Origin: Streptoalloteichus hindustanus
Lineage (GTDB): Bacteria; Actinomycetota; Actinomycetes; Mycobacteriales; Pseudonocardiaceae
Assembly (NCBI RefSeq): GCF_900129375.1
Contig: NZ_FQVN01000019.1
Coordinates: forward strand, 1-64,000
Direction of reading: 5' to 3'
DNA length: 64,000 nt
Each line of letters starts with the position of its first letter. Positions within the stretch are counted from its first letter, which is position 1. This document shows positions 16,756 to 25,334 of the stretch, piece by piece. The notes under the pieces were generated by a model. That model was not told where the DNA came from. It searched no databases and was given only the letters and a program-made list of their open reading frames with translations. A program made the position numbers and the translations under genes.

Positions 16756-18993
16756 GTGAGTTCCGAGGACCACGCCCCTCCGGCGCGCGTCGCGGCGCGC
16801 GCCCCCGCCGCCGGTCCGCCCCGCGCGTTCCCGGGCCTCCGCGCCCCATGGCGCCTGTCCCGGCTCCCGCTGCCGGTGCGGGCGCTGGCCCTGGTGCTGG
16901 CCGTCTTCGCCGGCGGGCTGATGCTCTTCCGCCCGTCCGGCCCCGCCGAGGGGCCGCCGGCCCCGGCGGTCGAGGGCGCCGCGCGGGTGGTCGCGGCGAT
17001 GACCAACCCCTCGCCCGACCACGACCCGCTCGCGGACCTGCCGGCCGACTTCGCCCAGCACCTGGGGTACCGGCCCGTCACGGTCCGCTTCCCGGACGGC
17101 AACCTGCGCGCGATCCACCCGCGCGGGGACTGCTCGTCGCCCGGCGGCGCCACGCGCTTCGACTTCGACGCCGGCTGCAAGGCGCACGACCTCGGCTACG
17201 ACGTGCTCCGGTACGCGGAGAAGAAGGGCCACCCGCTCGGCCCGGACGCCCGCCGCCGCGTGGACGGCCAACTCGGCGCGGACATGCACGCGCGGTGCTC
17301 CACGCAGCGCGGCGTGGAGGTTCCGCTCTGCCACGCGCTCGCCGAGGTCTACTCCGCCGGGGTCGGCTTCAACTCCTGGCGGCAGCGCTACGGCCCGCCC
17401 AGCTTCGAGCCGATGGGCGCGTGGAGCGTGGGGTTCGCGGTCATCGCCTGCCTGCTGTTCGCCCGGCGCCCCGGCCGGATCTCCCACTGGTGGCGCGACC
17501 GCCGACGCCCGGCGGTCCGCGTTCCCGCCCGCGTCCGGACGCCCGGGGCCGCCGCGCGGGCCGGGGCCGCCGCGCGCGCCGGGACCGCCGTGCGCGCCGT
17601 GGACGGGCTCCCGGTGGCCGGCATCCTGCTCGCCCTGCTCGGCCTGCCGCTGGTGGCGGTCGTGGGCTGGTGGGACAGCGGGGTCGCCCGCCAACCCGGG
17701 CTGTGGCTGGCCGCCTGGGTGCTCCAGGTGCTGCCGATCTTCTTCTTCGCCGGCGGCCGGTCCCACCTCGCCGCCTGGCGCGACGTCCAGCGGGCCGGCG
17801 GCGGCCCGGTGGAGTTCCTCGCCGACCGGCTCGCCGGCATGCTGCGGCCGGTGGTCGGCTTCGTGCTGGCCTGGCTGCTGCTGCCGGTCGTCCTGGGCCT
17901 GCTCGGCGGGGAGGACGCGCACCTGGACGCGCTCGGGTGGATGGTGGCCCGGCCGCTCTGGTACCTCGGCGTGTACCTGGTCGTCACCGCCGCCACGCCG
18001 GTGATGGCCATGGCCCACCGCCGGTTCGGCTGGGCCGTGCCCGTCGCGCTGCTCGGCGTGACGCTGCTGGTGGACCTCGTCCGCGCCGGCACCGACGAGG
18101 CGCTGCTGGGCTACCCGAACGTCGTGGTCGTCGGGCTGCTCGTGCACCAGCTCGGGTTCCTCCAGGCCGACGGCGCGCTGTCCCGGCTGCCCCGGCCGGC
18201 GCTGGCCGCGGCCGCCCTCGGCGGGGTGGCGGCCCTGGTCGGGCTCGCGCTCACCGGGGCCTACCCCCGTGACCTGGGCGGGGTGCCGGGCACGACCGTC
18301 TCCGGCCTGAACCCGTGGGCGGTCAGCGCGGTGGCGCTGGCCGCGTGGCAGCTCCCGTTCGTGCTCCTGCTGCGCGGGCCGGCCGCGCGGTGGCTGTCCC
18401 GCCGGCGCTGGCTGCGCGTGGTCGCCCGGCTCGGCACCACCCCGGTCAGCCTGTACCTCTGGCACCTGGCGGTGGTGCTGGTCGGCGTGGAATCGCTGGG
18501 GATGCTCGGCCTGCAGGTCCCGTGGTCGGGGTCGGGGTGGATGGGTGTGCTGCTCGGCCTGCTGGCCGTGCTCGTGGTGGTGCTCCGCCGGCTGGAGCGC
18601 GACACCATGCCCACGCCGACCGCGCGCCGCATCGAGTCCCCGCACGACCGGGTCGCCGCCCTGCTCGGGCTCGGCTTCGCCGCGCTGGGCATCGTCGGGT
18701 TCGTCGCGACCGGCTTCGCCGCCGGCCCCGCCGGGCGGACGGTGCTGTTCCTCCAGGTCGACTCCATGCAGAACCTGCTGCACCTGCTGCTGGGCGTCTA
18801 CCTGGTGCGGACCACGCGGGCCGGGCTGAGCGGCCGGTGGCTGCCGTGGCTGCTGGCCGCCGTGGCCAGCGTGCCGCCGATGCTGCTGCCCGGAGTGAGC
18901 ACCGCCGGACTGGTGCTGCACGGCACGACGCTGGGCGTCGCGCTGGTCATGCTCCTCGCGCCGCGCCGGCGGGTCGCCCCGAGCTTGCCCTGA
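16756..18993 (+). CDS. Phospholipase A2 - acyltransferase-like membrane domain - DUF4383 fusion protein
   Basis: The protein has 745 residues. A signal-anchor helix (about 41-58) is followed by an apparently extracytoplasmic prokaryotic phospholipase A2 domain (about 95-215) with the CxxHD catalytic pair (C141, H144, D145) and further cysteines at 126, 181 and 192. From about 283 to 620 comes a multi-pass region like acyltransferase-3 proteins (LQVLPIFFFAGGRSH; PVSLYLWHLAVVLV). The last 120 residues (SPHDRVAALLGLGF, NLLHLLLGVYLV) match DUF4383. The GTG start has AAGGGG upstream. It could deacylate phospholipids outside the membrane and move acyl groups within it; that coupling is inference. 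Confidence 0.8.
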   Translation: MSSEDHAPPARVAARAPAAGPPRAFPGLRAPWRLSRLPLPVRALALVLAVFAGGLMLFRPSGPAEGPPAPAVEGAARVVAAMTNPSPDHDPLADLPADFAQHLGYRPVTVRFPDGNLRAIHPRGDCSSPGGATRFDFDAGCKAHDLGYDVLRYAEKKGHPLGPDARRRVDGQLGADMHARCSTQRGVEVPLCHALAEVYSAGVGFNSWRQRYGPPSFEPMGAWSVGFAVIACLLFARRPGRISHWWRDRRRPAVRVPARVRTPGAAARAGAAARAGTAVRAVDGLPVAGILLALLGLPLVAVVGWWDSGVARQPGLWLAAWVLQVLPIFFFAGGRSHLAAWRDVQRAGGGPVEFLADRLAGMLRPVVGFVLAWLLLPVVLGLLGGEDAHLDALGWMVARPLWYLGVYLVVTAATPVMAMAHRRFGWAVPVALLGVTLLVDLVRAGTDEALLGYPNVVVVGLLVHQLGFLQADGALSRLPRPALAAAALGGVAALVGLALTGAYPRDLGGVPGTTVSGLNPWAVSAVALAAWQLPFVLLLRGPAARWLSRRRWLRVVARLGTTPVSLYLWHLAVVLVGVESLGMLGLQVPWSGSGWMGVLLGLLAVLVVVLRRLERDTMPTPTARRIESPHDRVAALLGLGFAALGIVGFVATGFAAGPAGRTVLFLQVDSMQNLLHLLLGVYLVRTTRAGLSGRWLPWLLAAVASVPPMLLPGVSTAGLVLHGTTLGVALVMLLAPRRRVAPSLP

Positions 18994-19476
18994 TCGGGTG
19001 AGAGTCGGCCGGCTCCCGGAAAACCACCTCTGTCCGGTATCTGGCGCCCGGCGCCCCGCTCTTCTGGTCGTGGACGGGGTCGCCCCGTCCACCAGGGGGG
19101 TGCACGAGGGAGGTGGGCTCGGCGGCGGAGCCGCCCCGCCACGATCGCCGGCCACGAGAGCAGGGGGTCGCGTGTGCCAGCGGGTTGCGGGCTCACCTCC
19201 CCGACCGGGACGGGGCCGTCCGGGGGCAACGACGGACCACGTCCACGAGGGAGGGGTCGGGCATCGCCCCGGGGGAGTGAGGCACCGGTCGACGCGACGG
19301 GGGTGGCGTCGGCCGGTGCCTCCGTGTTCTCCCGGGCTCTCGTGGGTTCTCCGCGTCGGGCGCCGTGTTCGCGCTTCCCGACCAGCCACCGACGGGGTGA
19401 CGACCCGAAGAGGTGACCTCCCCGCGGCCACCCGAGTGATCCTGAGCTGAACCGCCCGCTTCCGGACAGCCCGGTC
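18994..19476. other. 483-bp intergenic stretch with a terminator-like hairpin
   Basis: No convincing gene. It contains the hairpin at 19070-19092 and the related short repeats CACGAGGGAGG at about 19103 and 19242. The remainder should include the promoter of the toxin-immunity pair. Confidence 0.45.
19070..19092 (+). terminator. Hairpin after the phospholipase fusion gene
   Basis: GTGGACGGGG and CCCCGTCCAC form a perfect 10-bp stem around a 3-nt loop (TCG), 77 bp after the stop codon. There is no T-run, as is common for actinobacterial terminators. The neighbouring segment 19204-19225 can form a weaker hairpin. Confidence 0.55.
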
Positions 19477-20223
19477 GTGACGCTCGGCCCCGTGTCCGCT
19501 GTCGAAGAGGCCGCCGCAGGGGTGAGGGCCGCCGCCGAGCGGCTGCCCGCCCAGGAGATCACCGTCGCGTCGGATGCCTTGCGGGACTGCCATGAGGCGG
19601 TTGTGACCGCCACGGAGGGAAGTGGGGCCGAGGAGCCCGCGCAGGCCGCCGCCTGGCTCGCGTCGGCGGCGGAACGGCTGACGGAGGTCGCCCAGCTCGT
19701 CGCGGAACTCCGCACGAGGCTCCACCGCTTCGCGGATCACCTGGCGAACCCGTCGCCCCCGGCCCGCACCTCAACACCGGTCCCGCCAACCAGGCAGACA
19801 CGTTCGCCGGTCGACCGACAATGGGGCCAACGAGCCCGTGCGCGATTACCTGTCCGACCGAACGGCCGAGGCCCAACCCTGGGAACCTACGTCGACCAGG
19901 ACGGCATCGAGCACAGCGTTCGCTCCGGCGCGGAGGAGGATGGGCTGGACCAGGAGTTGGCGTACTTCATGTGGAGCGAGGGACTGGTACGCCCCGACAT
20001 GACCAGACCAGACGGATCACGCCATGTGGAACTGAAGGTCGCCTACCGCATGCGTGTCAGCAACACTCCGCACGCCGAGCTGGCGATCAACAACGAGATC
20101 GACAAGGAGCTCTACGGCTGTCATCGGCTGTTGCCACGCGTGCTCGCGCCGGGGCAGGTGCTTGTCGTTCACGACGACCTCGGAACTCATGTCTACAGAG
20201 GAAAGGGTGGGCGACAGAGGTGA
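19477..20223 (+). CDS. DddA-like (SCP1.201 family) deaminase-fold toxin protein, atypical zinc site
   Basis: The protein has 248 residues. A helical N-terminal region (about 1-92) and a Pro-rich linker precede a C-terminal domain of the DddA/SCP1.201 deaminase type (about 130-245). The catalytic HVE (H183, E185) and the block HAELAINN are present, and C215 is the second zinc cysteine. The first zinc cysteine, usually in NNxxC, is replaced (NNEID, residues 205-209). Family members deaminate cytosine in DNA and act as polymorphic toxins. Activity here is uncertain because of the missing cysteine. GTG 19492 is an alternative start. The immunity gene overlaps its stop. Confidence 0.75.
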   Translation: MTLGPVSAVEEAAAGVRAAAERLPAQEITVASDALRDCHEAVVTATEGSGAEEPAQAAAWLASAAERLTEVAQLVAELRTRLHRFADHLANPSPPARTSTPVPPTRQTRSPVDRQWGQRARARLPVRPNGRGPTLGTYVDQDGIEHSVRSGAEEDGLDQELAYFMWSEGLVRPDMTRPDGSRHVELKVAYRMRVSNTPHAELAINNEIDKELYGCHRLLPRVLAPGQVLVVHDDLGTHVYRGKGGRQR

Positions 20224-20666
20224 CCTACACGGTGAGGTTCGGTCTTCAGGCCAAGGCCGATCGAGGCCCCATCATCGCTCGCACCAGGGAGGAGATCGAC
20301 GCCGCGCTGGACCGGATCATCGCCGTCGCACCGGCGTTCAACCACAACCCCTCGGCGATCGTGGTCGAGCGCCCGCTGTTCGGTCCCCTTCAGCTTCCCG
20401 ACCACGGGATCAAAATCGACATCGATCCCACCTGCGGTGTCGCCGCGATCGCCTATGTCGGCCCGGACTTCGACGGTTCCTGGGTGACGAAGTCCGACCA
20501 GTCACGGAGCGAGGCGATTCTGCAGCGGGACATCGCTTCCGAGACCCCCTTCCCTGCCGACGCTGCCATCACCCTCGCTTTGCTTCGGGCTGCTGTGCAC
20601 GAGTTTCACCAGACTGGCGGCCGGCGCCCCACGTGTGTGGGGTGGCAGTCGGCCGACGGGTGGTGA
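20220..20666 (+). CDS. Imm1 family immunity protein
   Basis: The 148-residue protein has the Imm1 pattern: CGVAAIAYVGPDFDGSWV in the middle and AAITLALLRAAVHEFHQTG ending RRPTCVGWQ. Imm1 proteins are encoded next to deaminase toxins in polymorphic toxin loci and neutralise them by binding. The GTG start overlaps the toxin's TGA (GTGA), so immunity is made together with the toxin. Confidence 0.85.
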   Translation: MTYTVRFGLQAKADRGPIIARTREEIDAALDRIIAVAPAFNHNPSAIVVERPLFGPLQLPDHGIKIDIDPTCGVAAIAYVGPDFDGSWVTKSDQSRSEAILQRDIASETPFPADAAITLALLRAAVHEFHQTGGRRPTCVGWQSADGW

Positions 20667-20719
20667 TCAGAGCACTGGGGTGAAGGGCCTGCCGGCTCTG
20701 GGGTGAGCCTGGTGGGTGG

Positions 20720-21949
20720 TCAGGCGGGGCGGGGTTGGGCGGGGATGAGGAGGCTGCCGGAGGTCTGCGCCGCGAGCAGGTCGACGACGTCGGTGAGGCG
20801 GCCGCGGCGGGCGAGGGCCCGGCGTTGGCGTTGCGCGCCGGAGCCGGTCGCGTGCAGCGACCGGAGGACCTCGGTGGCGAACGTGAGGTCGCCGCCGGCC
20901 AGCAGCGCGGGCCGGAGGCGGTCCAGCAGGCGGGTGGTGAGTTCCTCCACCGGAACGACGTGACCGGTCGTCGGGTCGAGGCAGGACCCCTCCAGGCCGT
21001 CGTGCGCGGCGCGCCACAGGGCCGCGCGCAGGTCGGAGGCCCGGGGCGCGGGCGCCGGCCGCCCGGCGCGGATGTCGACGACCGCCGTCGCCACCAGCCC
21101 GCGGACCAACGCGGCGAGCAGGGCGGCCTCGTCGGCGGTGGGGGAGACGTCGCAGACCCGGATCTCGATCGTCGGCTGGTGGTCGGAGAGCCGGATGTCC
21201 CAGTAGATCATGCCCCGGTCCATGGCGGCCCCGGTCTCCAGCAGCGCCCGCACGGCCGACTCGTACTCGGCCGTGGAGGCGAAGTGGGGTGGCGGGCCGG
21301 CCGACGGCCAGCGCGCCCAGATCATCGACCGCCAACTGGCGTGCCGGGTGTCGCGTTCGTGCCAGAACGGTGAGTTGGCGCTCAGCGCGAGCAGGAGCGG
21401 CAGCCACGGTCGCAGGTGGTTGCTGACCTGCACGGCGGTCTCGGCGTCGGGCATGCCCACGTGCACGTGGCAGCCGCAGATGCTGTGGGTGTCGATGAGC
21501 CCGCCGAACTCGGTGGCCATGCGCTGGTAGCGCTCGACGGCGGTGAGCGGTGGGGGGACGGCCTCGCCGAGCACGGCGGTGCCGGTGGCGACCAGTCGCA
21601 GGCCCTGCTCCTCCGCGGTCCTGGCCAGGCTGACCCGGAGGCGCTGGAGGTGGTCCCGCAGCTCGACGGCGCTCAGGCACACCGGGCTGGTCGTCTCCAC
21701 CTGGTAGAGGGTGATCTCCTTCTGGAGCACCGGTGAGATGTCCGCGCCGGCCGCGAGGACCGCGGTGGCGGCCGGCGCGACCCGTCGTGTGTCGGCGTCC
21801 ACGAGGAGGAACTCCTCCTCGACGCCGACGGTCAGCCGTTCGGCCAGCTCGCCGGGGTCGGTGACGAGCTGGTCGACCGGGGGCGGCGACGGGTGGTACG
21901 GGGCAGCGGGTCGCTGCTCGCCGGTGCCGCCGTGGTCGGGTTGGTTCAT
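20720..21949 (-). CDS. Carboxylate-amine ligase, GCS2 family (YbdK/EgtA-like)
   Basis: The protein has 409 residues, with the GCS2 start LTVGVEEEFLLVDADTRR and the blocks THSICGCHVHVGMPD, RHASWRSMIWARWPSAGPP and PTIEIRVCDVSPTADE. Such enzymes form gamma-glutamyl amide bonds, for example to cysteine. ATG 21949 has GGGAGG upstream. No ergothioneine or other pathway genes lie beside it, so the exact product is unknown. It is convergent with the toxin-immunity pair. Confidence 0.88.
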   Translation of the reverse strand: MNQPDHGGTGEQRPAAPYHPSPPPVDQLVTDPGELAERLTVGVEEEFLLVDADTRRVAPAATAVLAAGADISPVLQKEITLYQVETTSPVCLSAVELRDHLQRLRVSLARTAEEQGLRLVATGTAVLGEAVPPPLTAVERYQRMATEFGGLIDTHSICGCHVHVGMPDAETAVQVSNHLRPWLPLLLALSANSPFWHERDTRHASWRSMIWARWPSAGPPPHFASTAEYESAVRALLETGAAMDRGMIYWDIRLSDHQPTIEIRVCDVSPTADEAALLAALVRGLVATAVVDIRAGRPAPAPRASDLRAALWRAAHDGLEGSCLDPTTGHVVPVEELTTRLLDRLRPALLAGGDLTFATEVLRSLHATGSGAQRQRRALARRGRLTDVVDLLAAQTSGSLLIPAQPRPA

Positions 21950-22853
21950 CGCGAGCGCCTCCCTGACAGCAGTCCGGTCCGGGGGAGCGGAACGGCCAGT
22001 GCGCGCGGTGGTGGGGTGGAAACTATCGGTAGTCACGCGGCCGTCGCATGGTGCATTGGGAGGAAACAGGAAAGCCACTTCTCGGGGGAGCGGCGACGCC
22101 CCGTTCCCGCCACTGATCCGATCGGTGTATTCCAGCTTCCCCTGTTCAGGAGAACCCTATGGTCCGCCAGCGGGCGGGGAGAAGGGAACGGGGTGGCGGC
22201 AGGAAGTGCGGCCACAGTGGAACCGAGGGCTTCAGTGAGTAGTGAAAACAGTCACGCTGAGTCAGGGGTGGCGGAGGGTTGGCCTCGTCGGCTGCGTCGA
22301 GCAACGGGTCGGGGCCAGGCGTCTGGACATTCTTCGCGGATGCCCGTTAGGGTTTCGTCAATCGGTGTGTCGGGAAGCCTGGTCGGCGAGTGGGTGGAGC
22401 GTTCGACGAGGGTTTCCCGACGGCGGTCAAATGTTTGTTCGCAGTTCATGTTCGTTTGTCGTTGATCGTGCGATGCGTGGTTCCACGCGGGATCTCGTGG
22501 CTGGTTGGCTGGTCTGTAGTCCCTGGTCACGCTGATGTTGGGGTGGGGCGACGGCATTTCGCGGTCGGTCGCCCGGTCACTGTGGTCCGGCGGCGCGACG
22601 TCCCGTGGGTGAAACGCGGCAACGACCTCGATGTGTTTCCCGATCACGTTGCGGGCGCGGTGCCGGGGAATTTCTGACCGCCGCCGGGAACGAGCTGTCG
22701 CAGGGCGAAATCGCGACAGGGGGACGGCGGTTCCGGAAGCCCTGCCCGGGCCGCCGCCGGGGCGGGGCCCTGTCCGGCCGCACGGGGTTCGTGCCGGACG
22801 GGGCCCGCGCCCTCGGCGAGGGCCCCTCGGGCCCGCGGGCGCGAGGCGGGCGC
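21950..22853. other. About 900-bp intergenic stretch of lower GC content
   Basis: The part from about 22230 to 22670 is visibly richer in A and T than its surroundings. Candidate frames are short. The best is a minus-strand frame from ATG 22449 to 22252 (65 residues, starting MNCEQTFDRRRE), which has weak third-position GC bias and no ribosome binding site. The stretch could be a regulatory region, an RNA gene or a decayed insertion. Confidence 0.4.
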
Positions 22854-23762
22854 TCAGCCCGGCAGGACCAGCAGGCTCGCCGGGGTGAGGGCGAGCAGCG
22901 CGGCGGTGACGACCAGGAGCGCGCGCACGCCGGCCGACAGCGGGCGGCGCGGGGTGAGCAGCCGTCGGACCCTCGCCTGGATCTCGTGGCTCGCCGGCGC
23001 GGCTCCGCCCGGCGCGGTGGGGCCGCCGGGGTGGAAGCACAGCAGCGCGCCGGCCAACGTCTCGGGCCGGTGCCGGGCCAACGCGCGGTCGTCGGCGCGC
23101 ATCTCGACGAGCATCGCCACGGCCCGCGCCGCCTCCGCGAGCAGGCGGCTGTTCGGCAGCGCGCGGCGCAGCAGCGTGAAGGGCAACAGGATCAGGTCGT
23201 GCCGCTCGTGGGCGTGCGCGCGTTCGTGCGCGAGCACCGCGCGGAGCTGGTTGTCGTCCAGGAGGCGCCGGGTGGCGGTGCTGATCACGACGCGGGGGTG
23301 GCGGCCGGGCACGCAGTAGGCCGCCGCCGTGGGCAGGTCGACCAGGAGCACGTCGTCGCCGTCCGGGGTGTCGCGGCCCAGCAGGGTGAGCAGGGACCGG
23401 TGCCGGCGGCGCGCCCGCAGGGTGCCGGAGACGCTGGCGACCGCGCCGACCAGCAGCCGCGCGGCGAGCGCGAGGCCGACGACGACCGCGACGAGGTGGG
23501 CCAGGCTCAGCGCGGTGAACACCTGGCCGGCGACGACGTCGGCCACGAGTGCCGCGCAGGCGGGCACGACGCCCCGGCCGTAGGGGGAGAGGCCGACCGC
23601 GAGCAGGAAGCTCACCGCGGACAGCCCGGCCGCGAGCCCGAGCGCCTGCCACAGCAGCAGGGCGACCCGGGGGCTGTGCCACGGCCACCGGCTGCGGGCC
23701 AGCGGCCCCACGCTGGCCGCGCAGACGGCCAGCATCACCACGTGGTGCAGGGCGTGGGTCAT
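22854..23762 (-). CDS. M56 family membrane metallopeptidase (BlaR1/MecR1-like peptidase domain)
   Basis: The protein has 302 residues with several hydrophobic segments and the zinc motif HERAH inside AVLAHERAHAHERHDL. The M56 family includes the protease part of BlaR1; this protein lacks a penicillin-binding sensor domain. Its ATG overlaps the stop of the BlaI-like repressor gene (ATGA), so the pair is translationally coupled. It probably inactivates the repressor in response to a membrane or metal signal, by analogy to bla/mec systems. Confidence 0.88.
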   Translation of the reverse strand: MTHALHHVVMLAVCAASVGPLARSRWPWHSPRVALLLWQALGLAAGLSAVSFLLAVGLSPYGRGVVPACAALVADVVAGQVFTALSLAHLVAVVVGLALAARLLVGAVASVSGTLRARRRHRSLLTLLGRDTPDGDDVLLVDLPTAAAYCVPGRHPRVVISTATRRLLDDNQLRAVLAHERAHAHERHDLILLPFTLLRRALPNSRLLAEAARAVAMLVEMRADDRALARHRPETLAGALLCFHPGGPTAPGGAAPASHEIQARVRRLLTPRRPLSAGVRALLVVTAALLALTPASLLVLPG

Positions 23763-24139
23763 CGTCGGTCGGGCGGCTCTCGGTCGGGGTCGTCGGTCAG
23801 CGCGTCCCGCAGCACGTCGGCCTCGGTGCCGGCCACGGACCGGGCGAAGTGGACCAGGGCGGCGTCCCGGTCGCCGGCGAGGTCGAGGACCTGCAGCATC
23901 AGCTCGGCGACGAAGGTCTCCCTGCTGGCGGCGGCGACGTAGCGCCAGGTGCGGCCGTCCTCGCCGCGCTCGCGCCGCACGAAGTCCTTGCGGGCCAAGC
24001 GGTCCAGGACCGTCATGACCGTGGTGTAGGCCGGGTTGCGGTCGGCGAGGTCGGTGACGACCTCGCGCACGGTGGCGGGTGTGGCGCGGGCCCACAGCAC
24101 GTCCATCACCGCGCGTTCCAGCGCACCGAGGTTGCGCAC
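23759..24139 (-). CDS. BlaI/MecI/CopY-type transcriptional repressor
   Basis: The 126-residue winged-helix repressor starts MRNLGALERAVMDVLWA and has the recognition region TVREVVTDLADRNPAYTTVMTVLDRL. The GTG start is preceded by AGGAGG. It is divergent from the heme O synthase gene, and a BlaI-type dyad lies between them (24230-24246), so it likely represses itself, the M56 peptidase and perhaps ctaB. Confidence 0.9.
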   Translation of the reverse strand: MRNLGALERAVMDVLWARATPATVREVVTDLADRNPAYTTVMTVLDRLARKDFVRRERGEDGRTWRYVAAASRETFVAELMLQVLDLAGDRDAALVHFARSVAGTEADVLRDALTDDPDREPPDRR

Positions 24140-24213
24140 GTGGCCTCCTGACGATCCTCGCCCGTGATTGTCCCGGCGGGTGGGCGACGGGTGGGACCCG
24201 GGTCGCCGGCTCC

Positions 24214-24246
24214 CTACTACGGGTTGTCATACTACGGCGCGTAGTA
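24214..24246. promoter_or_regulatory. BlaI-type operator between blaI and ctaB
   Basis: TACTAC-ggcgc-GTAGTA (24230-24246) is a perfect dyad of the TACTAC/GTAGTA type bound by BlaI-family repressors, and an extra half-site CTACTAC lies at 24214-24220. The position between the divergent starts fits control of both directions. Confidence 0.75.
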
Positions 24247-24290
24247 GCGCGGAGCGGAGCGGGCGGGTTGCGCGACGAGAGGGGATGGCG

Positions 24291-25247
24291 ATGACGATCG
24301 GCGACCTTCGGGAGGTGGTGGTCGCGCCGTCGGCGCCCACCGGGGTTCCGGCCCGTGGCGGGGAGAAGGTGCGGGCCTACCTCGCGTTGACCAAGCCCCG
24401 CATCATCCGACTGCTGTTGGTCACCACCGTGCCCGCGATGCTCCTCGCCGCGCGCGGGGTGCCGTCGCTGTGGCTGGTGCTGTGGACCTTGGTCGGCGGC
24501 GCGGCGGCCGCGGGCAGTGCGAACGCGCTGAACTGCGTGATCGACGCCGACATCGACAAGGTGATGAACCGGACGAGGGAGCGGCCGCTGGCCACCGGCG
24601 CGCTGTCCGTGCGCCAGGGGCTGTTCTTCGGGCTGGGGCTGGGGGTTCTCGCGTTCGCGGTGCTGTGGGCGACGTCGAACCTGTTGGCGGCCTCGCTCGC
24701 GGTGGCGGCGATCCTGTTCTACGTCCTGGTGTACACGTTGGTGCTCAAGCGCCGGACGTCGCAGAACATCGTGTGGGGCGGCGCGGCCGGGTGCATGCCG
24801 GTGGTGATCGGCTGGGCCGCGGTGACCGGGACGGTCGACTGGCCGGCGTGGGTGATGTTCGCGGTGATCTTCGTCTGGACGCCGGCCCACTTCTGGACGT
24901 TGGCGATGCGGTACCGGGAGGACTACGCGGCGGCACGCGTGCCCATGCTGCCGGTGGTCGCGCCGCCGGAGGTCGTGGCTCGGCGCACCGTGGCGTACGC
25001 GTGGCTGACCGTCGGGATCTCGTTGCTGTTGTTCCCCGTGACCAGTTGGGTGTACGTGGCCGTCGCCGGCGTGCTGGGCGGCTGGTTCCTGAGCCGGGCG
25101 CACCGGCTCCAGTCGCAGGTCCGTCGCGGTGAGGCGGGGGAGCCGATGCCGGTGTTCCACGCCTCCATCGGCTACCTGGCCGCCGTTTTCGCCGGAATCG
25201 CGGTCGACGTGCTGGTGGGTTTGCCGCCGATCGGCTGGCCGTTCTGA
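24291..25247 (+). CDS. ctaB: Protoheme IX farnesyltransferase (heme O synthase)
   Basis: The protein has about 318 residues and is of the UbiA type, with at least seven membrane segments. The prenyl-diphosphate motif is [15 protein letters not shown] and the second motif [21 protein letters not shown] is typical of CtaB. It transfers farnesyl to heme B for cytochrome oxidase. AGAGGGG at 24278-24284 favours ATG 24291 over ATG 24285. The unusual point is its placement opposite a BlaI-type repressor. Confidence 0.93.
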   Translation: MTIGDLREVVVAPSAPTGVPARGGEKVRAYLALTKPRIIRLLLVTTVPAMLLAARGVPSLWLVLWTLVGGAAAAGSANALNCVIDADIDKVMNRTRERPLATGALSVRQGLFFGLGLGVLAFAVLWATSNLLAASLAVAAILFYVLVYTLVLKRRTSQNIVWGGAAGCMPVVIGWAAVTGTVDWPAWVMFAVIFVWTPAHFWTLAMRYREDYAAARVPMLPVVAPPEVVARRTVAYAWLTVGISLLLFPVTSWVYVAVAGVLGGWFLSRAHRLQSQVRRGEAGEPMPVFHASIGYLAAVFAGIAVDVLVGLPPIGWPF

Positions 25248-25270
25248 CGGTCGCCGGGCGGGGCCGACCG

Positions 25271-25310
25271 CGACGTGGTGAGTGAGCACGCGCGCTCACT
25301 CACCACGTCG
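25271..25310. terminator. Strong bidirectional terminator between ctaB and the secreted-protein gene
   Basis: Two 17-nt arms (25271-25287 and 25294-25310) are perfectly complementary around a 6-nt loop, followed by CTTTTG on the plus strand. It sits between convergent genes, 23 bp after the ctaB stop and 24 bp from the end of the opposing gene. Confidence 0.85.
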
Positions 25311-25334
25311 CTTTTGTTCAGTTTTCCGCCGGTT

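Noticed and set aside
16540-19740. A 1066-codon minus-strand frame opposite the phospholipase fusion
   Set aside because: The translation is Gly/Arg/Gln/His-rich and repetitive; the plus strand has recognisable domains and catalytic residues.
24168-24290. Earlier start for ctaB
   Set aside because: The upstream frame runs through the BlaI operator and lacks a ribosome binding site; the CtaB N-terminus fits ATG 24285 or 24291.
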